From NCBI GenBank assembly GCA_024276595.1, contig JAJRWW010000704.1, forward strand, positions 1-28,482: a stretch of 28,482 nt of DNA. The letters run 5' to 3'. The position numbers were made by a program, and so were the translations under genes. This DNA comes from Myxococcota bacterium. Lineage in GTDB: Bacteria; Myxococcota_A; Polyangia; HGW-17; JAJRWW01. Of the stretch, positions 22,773 through 28,482 are shown in pieces; position 1 is the first letter of the stretch, and each line of letters opens with the position of its first letter. A model generated the notes under the pieces. That model searched no databases and was not told the origin of the DNA. It saw only the letters and a program-made list of their open reading frames with translations.

Positions 22773-24131
22773 TCACTTGAGCCCGGAGGAGAAGAGGAAG
22801 GGGAAGCGCACCACGGAGTAGCCCTGGGACTGCGGGAACCGCCAGCGCCGTACGGCGCGCGTGATGCACGAGGCCACCGAGCCGCCCCCCTTGAGGGTGA
22901 CGCTCACAGCGCGCGCGCCCACCACCCGGCCCTGGGGGTTGATCTTGAACTGGACGGTGACCTTGCCTCCACCCATGGCGGGGGCTCGCTTGAGGGCGCT
23001 CTCGTAGCACCACTTGATGAAGCCGCGGCGCGCCCTCACCACGCGGAATATCTGGCTCCGGGAGAGGCCCGTGCCACTCACCGAGCCTCCACCGAGACCG
23101 ACCCGCGCCACTCGCACCTTGCGGTCTCTGCGGCCGGAGAGCATCCCGCGGTCTCTGATGGGACCTCCAAGCCTGGGGCCTTTCCCGCCGTCGGTGCGGC
23201 CCACGCTGCCCCCGGCTCCGGTTCCGCCGCGAGTGGCATAGGGATCCTCGACCCCGTCCCCGCTGCCACCGCCTGAGCCGCCGGGCCCCGAGAGGCCGCT
23301 GAGCCCTTTCTCCACGTCGGCGAAGAGGCTCTCCTGCTTCCGAAAGAGCTGGTTGACGGCTCCGCTGCGGCGCATGGCGCGGTTGAGAGCCAGGAGCCCG
23401 CCCTTGTTGATCCTGCGGGCGCGGACGGTTTGGCGGGGGAGCTGGACGCGCTCCGAGCCGCGGGAGATGCGGGTCGTGCGTCGCACCAGGGCACGGGTCT
23501 CCTTGATGACGACGGCCTTGCGCTTGCGCTTGCGGTCGCGCTCAGAGCGCCTGTTGGCGCGCATCTTCTCCGCCTTGAAGAGGGTGGAGAAGCGCCTCGA
23601 CAGCTTGGTGGACTCGAACTGGGTGCCGTGGGGCTTGTGCAGAAAGCCCAGCAGCAGGAACGTGACAATGAGCACCGCGGCCACTGCCGTCCACTCCTGG
23701 TCCTGCAATACCATGCTCGCGATCCGACCCGGAGTGACAGAGGAGAGGGGTAGGCGGATGTACTGGCAGAGGATCTGAGTCTCTGGAGCGGTGGCCAGGT
23801 GAAACAGCGCCCAGTCTCCCGGCTCCAGGAGCGCTCGTTCTCCCTCCCCGGCAGCGTCCTCCAGGGAGGACACGGATCCCCCTGCACGGGTGACATCGCC
23901 CTGCAGCAGCCGCCGTGCCTTGCCGGAGGGGATGTTCAGCCCGTAGCGGTCGCTGCTCACCGGGGAGAAGAGCTCCAGCTCATCCACCCCGTCTGGCAGG
24001 GGTGCCACCAGGTCGCAGCCGGCATGGGAGCCGAGGATGACCGGGCGTCGCTGGCGCATCACCAGGTCCGCGACGACATCGCCGTGGAAGATCTGGACCA
24101 CTCGAAAAAGCGTTGCTTGGGTGACTGCCAT
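22773..24131 (-). CDS. AgmX/PglI-type TonB-like protein with FHA-like N-terminus
   Basis: This 452-residue protein has an N-terminal region resembling a forkhead-associated fold (VVQIFHGDVVADLVM...PVILGSHAGCDLVAPL, about 10-75), one membrane helix (about 149-165), a long basic periplasmic stretch, a Gly-rich linker and a C-terminal domain of about 95 residues. That domain (IFRVVRARRGFIKWCYESALKRAP...GKVTVQFKINPQGRV...CITRAVRRWRFP...FPFLF) is the AgmX/PglI C-terminal type, TonB-like, with its usual two cysteines (CYE and CIT). Family members act in gliding motility or energy coupling to the outer membrane; the specific role here is inferred. The ATG at 24131 is preferred over the TTG one codon earlier. 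It is divergent from the hemY-type gene. Confidence 0.88.
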   Translation of the reverse strand: MAVTQATLFRVVQIFHGDVVADLVMRQRRPVILGSHAGCDLVAPLPDGVDELELFSPVSSDRYGLNIPSGKARRLLQGDVTRAGGSVSSLEDAAGEGERALLEPGDWALFHLATAPETQILCQYIRLPLSSVTPGRIASMVLQDQEWTAVAAVLIVTFLLLGFLHKPHGTQFESTKLSRRFSTLFKAEKMRANRRSERDRKRKRKAVVIKETRALVRRTTRISRGSERVQLPRQTVRARRINKGGLLALNRAMRRSGAVNQLFRKQESLFADVEKGLSGLSGPGGSGGGSGDGVEDPYATRGGTGAGGSVGRTDGGKGPRLGGPIRDRGMLSGRRDRKVRVARVGLGGGSVSGTGLSRSQIFRVVRARRGFIKWCYESALKRAPAMGGGKVTVQFKINPQGRVVGARAVSVTLKGGGSVASCITRAVRRWRFPQSQGYSVVRFPFLFSSGLK

Positions 24132-24209
24132 CAAGGCGCCTCGAAGCGTGCGCCCCTCCCCCGCGGTGGGGAGTGGGTGGAGCGCAGACAGGTGTAATCT
24201 TGCCGGGAA

Positions 24210-24215
24210 ATTATA
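24210..24215 (-). promoter_or_regulatory. Candidate -10 element for the AgmX-like gene
   Basis: The minus strand reads a perfect TATAAT here, 78 bases upstream of the ATG at 24131. The matching -35 position (24238-24233, GTGCGA) is weak. It lies beside a run of T-tracts in the divergent promoter region. Confidence 0.45.
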
Positions 24216-24280
24216 CGATTTTTTCCCTTTTTTCGCACGGGTTCTTTTTTCCCTGTGTCTGCACTAAGACGTTTAGGTGG

Positions 24281-24286
24281 TATAAA
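24281..24286 (+). promoter_or_regulatory. Candidate -10 element for the hemY-type gene
   Basis: TATAAA lies 31 bases before the ATG at 24318, which fits a transcription start near 24293. No good -35 is seen (TCTGCA at 24258-24263 is 17 bases upstream), so an activator or another sigma factor may be involved. Confidence 0.35.
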
Positions 24287-24317
24287 AGTTCCCAACACAG
24301 AGCAGGGCCCACGTGAC

Positions 24318-25721
24318 ATGAGCAAAGCGACAAACGAGCTGGACCTGATAGTGGTGGGCGCGGGACCCTCGGGGCTGGCCTACGGGCTGGGAGCGCAGGC
24401 GGCGGCCGAGGCATCTGGCCGCGAGCTGCGCCTGGCCGTGCTGGAGGCAGCGGATCGCGTGGGGGGCTGGGTGCACACCCGCAGGGAGGGCCGCTATCTC
24501 CTGGAGACTGGCCCCTATGGCTACATGGACAAGCACCCGGAGCTGGGGTCTATCCTGAGCCGGTTGGGGCTGGCGGAGCGTGCGCTGGCGCCGGCACCGG
24601 TCGCCAGGAACCGCTACGTCTTCGTCCGCGGCAAGCTGCGCCGGATGCCTTCCGGGCCGGTCTCCTTTGTGTTCAGCCGGATCCTGCGGCCCCGGGCCAA
24701 GCTGAGGCTGCTGCGGGAGCCTTGGGCTTCCCCCCACCCGGGCCCTGGTGTGGACGAGACAGTGACCGACTTCGCGCGACGCCGGCTGGGCCCGGAGGCG
24801 GCCGAGGCCCTGGTGGTGCCCATGTTCACCGGGATCTACGCCGGAGATCCCGACCGCGCCTCCCTGGCCTCCTGCTTTCCCCGGATGGCAGAGCTGGAGG
24901 CGGAGCACGGGGGGCTCTTTCGGGCCCTCTGGCGCCTGCGGAAGAAGGTCAAGCGCTCGGGACAGGGGGTGGGAGCGCCGCGGGGGCAGCTCACCTCCTT
25001 CCCCGAGGGCCTCTCCACGCTGATGGAGGCTCTCTCCGCGAAGCTGGGGGATGCGCTGAGGCTGGGTTCGAGGGTCACGCGGGTGGAGCGCCAAGGCGAG
25101 GGCTTCCTGGTGCGGATCGGGTCCGAGGAGGTGCTGAGCGCGGCTCGTGTGGTCCTGGCGGCGCCCGCCAGGAGGCTCGTGGATGTGGTCCGAGGCATGG
25201 ATCCCAAGCTGGCCGAGATCCTGGGCTCGGTAAAGTATGGCGGCGTGAGCGTCGTGCACACCGCCTACTCCAGGCAGGACACCCAGCGGGTGCCAGAGGG
25301 CTTCGGGTTCCTGGTCCCGCGCCAGGCCCGGCGCGAGCTGCTCGGCTCCGTGTTTGTCTCCACCATCTTTCCTGGCCAGGCTCCCGCGGATGAGCTGCTG
25401 CTGCGAAACGTGCTCGGGGGCGTGCTGCAGCCCGAGCTCGTGGAGGCCAGCGAGGACCGGCTGCGTGAGATCGTCGCCAGGGAGCACCGGGAGATTCTCG
25501 GGATAGACGCTCCCCCCCTGTTTTGCGAGGTGGAGCGTTTCCCGGGCTCGCTGCCCCAGTACGAGGTGGGTCACGGGGAGCTCCTGGGCAGGCTGGAGAG
25601 GCGCCTCGGGCGGTATCCAGGGCTCCACGTTACGGGGAACGCCTGGCGGGGCATAGGGCTGGCAGACTGCCTGGCCAAGAACTATGCCGCCGCCAGGGAG
25701 CATTTCGGAGGCAAAGGGTGA
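24318..25721 (+). CDS. hemY: Protoporphyrinogen oxidase, HemY (PPOX) family
   Basis: The 467-residue flavoprotein should oxidise protoporphyrinogen IX to protoporphyrin IX, the step before iron insertion in heme synthesis. It starts with the dinucleotide-binding motif IVVGAGPSGLAYGL (Gly14, 16, 19), then LEAADRVGGWVHT, LETGPYGYM, the family stretch VVPMFTGIYAGDPDRASLASCFPRM, and closes with VTGNAWRGIGLADCL, which binds FAD. This order and length match the oxygen-dependent HemG/HemY class. I chose the ATG at 24318 because it begins directly with the flavin motif. Its stop overlaps the GTG of the next gene. No other heme gene is in the window. Confidence 0.92.
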   Translation: MSKATNELDLIVVGAGPSGLAYGLGAQAAAEASGRELRLAVLEAADRVGGWVHTRREGRYLLETGPYGYMDKHPELGSILSRLGLAERALAPAPVARNRYVFVRGKLRRMPSGPVSFVFSRILRPRAKLRLLREPWASPHPGPGVDETVTDFARRRLGPEAAEALVVPMFTGIYAGDPDRASLASCFPRMAELEAEHGGLFRALWRLRKKVKRSGQGVGAPRGQLTSFPEGLSTLMEALSAKLGDALRLGSRVTRVERQGEGFLVRIGSEEVLSAARVVLAAPARRLVDVVRGMDPKLAEILGSVKYGGVSVVHTAYSRQDTQRVPEGFGFLVPRQARRELLGSVFVSTIFPGQAPADELLLRNVLGGVLQPELVEASEDRLREIVAREHREILGIDAPPLFCEVERFPGSLPQYEVGHGELLGRLERRLGRYPGLHVTGNAWRGIGLADCLAKNYAAAREHFGGKG

Positions 25722-26719
25722 GCACCCAGGAGGGCGAGGAGCGCAGCAGGACGCCCGGATACGTGGCTCTGCACCGAAGTGGCGAGCTGGGGGAGAGGGC
25801 CAGGCGGCTCTGGGGCCTGCTGGATCCCTGCGTGCTCTGTCCTGTCCGCTGTGGGGCTCGGCGTCTCTCTGGAGAGGCGGGGAGATGCGGGGTTGGCGCC
25901 CTGGCCCGGGTGGCCAGCGCCTGCCTCCACCGGGGTGAGGAGCCCCCCCTGTCGGGGAGCCGCGGGTCTGGGACCATCTTCTTTTCTGGTTGCAACATGC
26001 GTTGCGTTCACTGCCAGAACCACCAGATCAGCCTCTCGCCCGGGGACTGGACCGAGCTGGGGGCCGAGGGGCTGGCAGAGCAGATGCTCTCACTGCAGGC
26101 CCAGGGGGCGCACAACATCTCGCTGGTGACTCCCTCCCACGTGGTACCGCAGGTGGTGGCGGCCCTGGAGATTGCCGCAGCGGCCGGCCTTGAGCTGCCG
26201 CTGGTGTACAACACCTCCGCCTACGATCGAGTGCCCGTGCTCGGGGAGCTGGATGGGGTGGTGGACATCTACCTGCCAGACTTCAAGTACGGCGACGAGA
26301 GCTCCGCTGGCCTGATCTCGAAGGTGGGCGACTACGTCTCCACCGCCCGGAGGGCGCTGCACGAGATGAATCGCCAGGTGGGGGAGCTCTGCACGGACGG
26401 CGAGGGGGTGGCGTGGCGTGGGCTCATCCTGAGGCACCTGGTGCTCCCAGGGGGCCTGTCGGCCTCAGAGCAGGTGCTGCGCTACGTGGCCGCCCGGTTG
26501 GGATCCAGGACCCACGTGAGCCTCATGGCCCAGTACCACCCTCCCGTCGGCAGGGATCTTCCACCGCCGCTCCATCGGCCCCTGCGGCCATCCGAGTACG
26601 AGGCTCCGAGAGCGCTGCTCGGGGAGCTGGGGCTGCACCTGGGCTGGGTTCAGGACCTGGTCTCTGCCGACATCTATGTGCCCGACTTCGATGTGGAGGC
26701 GCACCCCTTCGAGCCTTGA
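25718..26719 (+). CDS. Radical SAM protein, PflX / COG1313 family
   Basis: This 333-residue protein has an N-terminal cysteine set DPCVLCPVRCGARR...GRCGVG (Cys38, 41, 45, 57) and then the radical SAM motif FFSGCNMRCVHCQNHQIS with CX3CX2C (Cys92, 96, 99), which binds the 4Fe-4S cluster that cleaves S-adenosylmethionine. GEEPPLSGSRGSGTIFFSGCN is typical of PflX, a group related to pyruvate formate-lyase activating enzymes whose target is not known. The GTG start shares bases with the hemY-type stop (GTGA) and has GGAGG six bases upstream, so production is coupled. No glycyl-radical enzyme gene is present, so an activase role here is unproven. Confidence 0.9.
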   Translation: MSTQEGEERSRTPGYVALHRSGELGERARRLWGLLDPCVLCPVRCGARRLSGEAGRCGVGALARVASACLHRGEEPPLSGSRGSGTIFFSGCNMRCVHCQNHQISLSPGDWTELGAEGLAEQMLSLQAQGAHNISLVTPSHVVPQVVAALEIAAAAGLELPLVYNTSAYDRVPVLGELDGVVDIYLPDFKYGDESSAGLISKVGDYVSTARRALHEMNRQVGELCTDGEGVAWRGLILRHLVLPGGLSASEQVLRYVAARLGSRTHVSLMAQYHPPVGRDLPPPLHRPLRPSEYEAPRALLGELGLHLGWVQDLVSADIYVPDFDVEAHPFEP

Positions 26720-26782
26720 CCGGTCTCTGCCCTGGTGGCCGCGGGAGCGGTGCCAGGAGGAGAGGGGTGGCTCCGCGAGCCC

Positions 26783-28102
26783 TCACTCCGCCGAGGCGTC
26801 CAGGTCCCGCACAAAGGGCGGGCCCGGGCGGGCAAAGTAGTAGCCCTGGATGAGGTGGCAGCCCAGGTCTCGCACGGTCTGGTACTCTGGCCGCGTCTCC
26901 ACCCCCTCGGCCACCACCTGGATACCCAGGTCGTCGGCAAATGCGCGCATGTTCCGGACGAGGTTCTGGCGTACGGGGTTGGAGTCGATACCCCGGATGA
27001 GGGCCATGTCGAACTTGATGAAGTCGGGCTCAATCTCGGCGAGGGTGTTGAGCGCCGAGTAGCCGCTCCCCAGGTCGTCGATGGCGATGAGGAAGCCGTG
27101 GTCGCGCATCACATGGAGGTGCTTTTTGAAGGTGGCGAAGTCGCGGATGGCCGCGCGCTCGGTGACCTCCAGGATGATGCGCTCCGAGTTCATCAGCATC
27201 ACCTTGGGTGGGGAGAGGAGCTTGGGATCGGTGAAGTCGTCCACGTGAAGGTTGATGAACAGATACTCCGACTGTGGCAGGTCCGGCATGGAGTCCAGGG
27301 TGATGTCTCGCAGGGCCCTGTTGAGCGGGCGGGTACGCCCAGAGCGCTCGGCAATGTCGAACAGCACAAGCGGGCTGCGGAGCTCGTCGGCCTGACAGCG
27401 AACCAGGGCCTCGTAACCGAAGATGCTGGCGTCCTTTGCGTGTACGATAGGCTGGAAGTACATCAGGAAGTTGCGCTCCAGCAGCACCTTGTCCAGGATT
27501 CTGGCCTGGGCCATGAGTTCCCGCTGGCCCACGTCCATGGCCCGTGAGGCCGCCTCGAGGATACCTCGATAGACGAGCCTCTCGTTGTGAACGCGAGAGA
27601 AGGCGCGCAGGCTCTCGAGGCCCACGTAGACCTTGGAGACCGAGGCCAGGTCCTTGTCCATGGCGGCCAGGTGTCGCATGACGCCGTCGGTCAAGATGGC
27701 CTCCAGCGTGGAATCGTCCTCATGGCGGCGGGGCATGAGCAGCACGTAGTCGTCGGCAAAGGCGTGCATCAACAGGCAGTCGTCCCGATCCTTTCGGAGC
27801 TGAGAGCTGATCCCCTGGAGGTAGTTGGTGGCCATGCGGATGAACGCCTCGTGAGCCTCCCAGCCATAGCGATCCTCCACCAGCTCGCTGTTGGGCATGT
27901 GAATGTACGCGATGGTGATGTCGGGGCTCGCCGACAGCATCTGGGCCATGTCCTCGAACAGGGAGGTGAGAGAGACCACGCCGGTCACCGGGTGGAACAG
28001 ACGTCGCGGCATGTCCAGGGTGGTGGGGGTCTGGATTGCCTCCATGTGCATCGAGGAGATGAGACGGACGCTGTCGGTAACTGAGCGAGGGAGCTTGGTC
28101 AT
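26783..28102 (-). CDS. EAL-domain cyclic-di-GMP phosphodiesterase with degenerate GGDEF domain
   Basis: The 439-residue cytoplasmic protein has an N-terminal degenerate GGDEF-like domain (about 25-200), where the signature place reads FADDYVLLMP instead of GGDEF, so it cannot make cyclic di-GMP. It is followed by an EAL domain (about 200-435). The catalytic set looks intact: GYEALVR, INLHVDD, EVTER, IDDLGSGY, IKFD, AEGVET and QGYYFARP. It should hydrolyse cyclic di-GMP to pGpG. No membrane segment or receiver domain is seen. The ATG at 28102 is preferred over a TTG at 28138, though the ribosome site is weak. It converges on the PflX gene. Confidence 0.9.
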   Translation of the reverse strand: MTKLPRSVTDSVRLISSMHMEAIQTPTTLDMPRRLFHPVTGVVSLTSLFEDMAQMLSASPDITIAYIHMPNSELVEDRYGWEAHEAFIRMATNYLQGISSQLRKDRDDCLLMHAFADDYVLLMPRRHEDDSTLEAILTDGVMRHLAAMDKDLASVSKVYVGLESLRAFSRVHNERLVYRGILEAASRAMDVGQRELMAQARILDKVLLERNFLMYFQPIVHAKDASIFGYEALVRCQADELRSPLVLFDIAERSGRTRPLNRALRDITLDSMPDLPQSEYLFINLHVDDFTDPKLLSPPKVMLMNSERIILEVTERAAIRDFATFKKHLHVMRDHGFLIAIDDLGSGYSALNTLAEIEPDFIKFDMALIRGIDSNPVRQNLVRNMRAFADDLGIQVVAEGVETRPEYQTVRDLGCHLIQGYYFARPGPPFVRDLDASAE

Positions 28103-28160
28103 CGTACTATCCGCAGCCTGGAGGTCGAGGATAGTCAATCACGACCTCAAATGCGAGCTG

Positions 28161-28482
28161 TTACTTGGAGCGAGCTAGCCTCAGCAGGCCGTCGAGCATG
28201 GAGGCAGGCACCTCGTAGCGCAGAGGCAGGCCCTTTCGGACCATCCACCTGCGAGCCGGGTTTGAGGCGCTGTGAAAAAACAGCAGCACGATGGGCGGCA
28301 TGCTCTGGATACGCAGCGTGACCGTGAGGATCTTGGTGCCCCGGTCGCCGCGCCCATACCCGGTCACAGAGGTGGCCATGAGGGGCGCGAGCTGCAGGAG
28401 CGACCCGGTGGCAGAGCTCCAAACCCGGGGGCTGATCTCCTTGGGGCGGCGCCAGCCCCGCCCGGGAGTGCGCACCAGGCGC
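28161..28482 (-). CDS. C-terminal part of an unrecognised protein (runs off the right edge)
   Basis: The frame is open from the window edge to a TAA at 28161-28163, giving at least 106 residues; the real start lies outside. It has no signal peptide or cysteine motif. The end reads SMPPIVLLFFHSAS...LPLRYEVPASMLDGLLRLARSK. A hydrophobic strand followed by a helix near the end is faintly like the DUF3786 family, but this is a guess and I assign no function. It lies 58 bases upstream of the EAL gene on the same strand, so cotranscription is possible. Codon use looks like the neighbours. Confidence 0.6.
   Translation of the reverse strand, partial: RLVRTPGRGWRRPKEISPRVWSSATGSLLQLAPLMATSVTGYGRGDRGTKILTVTLRIQSMPPIVLLFFHSASNPARRWMVRKGLPLRYEVPASMLDGLLRLARSK

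Overview
The window is GC-rich, densely coded DNA with short intergenic gaps and many ATGA/GTGA start-stop overlaps. It looks like a chromosomal segment of a member of the Myxococcota. The main reasons are a surface lysozyme ending in a MYXO-CTERM-like sorting tail, a Ser/Thr kinase fused to a STAND-type NTPase, an AgmX/PglI-type TonB-like protein, and a lolD-bamA-ompH envelope cluster in a two-membrane cell. I see no rRNA, tRNA, CRISPR array, transposase or phage gene. This assignment is inference from gene content; no database search was possible.

Layout. Positions 1-6277 (minus strand) hold, in transcription order: a sodium:neurotransmitter-type symporter, an NAD-dependent epimerase/dehydratase, a PP-loop ATPase of the Dph6/COG2102 family, a GH25 lysozyme with a golvesin-like domain, and a protein kinase-STAND protein whose C-terminus lies beyond the left edge. 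Positions 6446-8107 (minus) hold a TrpB2-type tryptophan synthase beta chain followed by a small cysteine-rich protein. Positions 8271-13802 (plus) hold a coupled redox cassette of two paralogous FAD-linked oxidases and a CCG-type Fe-S protein, followed by a multi-pass glycosyltransferase-like membrane protein. A D-Ala-D-Ala ligase follows at 13899-14978.

Positions 15113-22174 (plus) form an outer-membrane biogenesis cluster: LolD, BamA, two different Skp/OmpH-like proteins, a lipoprotein with four pre-peptidase-like repeats, and a lipoprotein with two similar halves. BamA carries an unusual Arg/Pro/Ala-rich insert encoded by a 30-bp minisatellite between its signal peptide and POTRA1. A 55-codon charged protein with a clear intrinsic terminator sits at 22470-22637. 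An AgmX/PglI-type protein (minus) is divergent from a HemY-type protoporphyrinogen oxidase, which is translationally coupled to a PflX-type radical SAM protein (plus). The right end carries a degenerate-GGDEF/EAL protein and the C-terminal part of an unrecognised gene, both minus.

How the genes fit together. The centre serves the cell envelope: lipoprotein release, barrel assembly, periplasmic chaperones and a peptidoglycan precursor enzyme. The left side pairs a cell-surface muramidase with a signalling kinase. The redox cassette resembles glcDEF in architecture, but its first subunit carries a triple-His motif like that of alkyl-DHAP synthase, so its substrate is open. No single gene set here is a clearly new defence or biosynthetic system. 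The best leads are the BamA repeat insert with the hairpin beside it, the lysozyme-kinase pair, the FAD-FAD-FeS cassette, and the small uncharacterised proteins.
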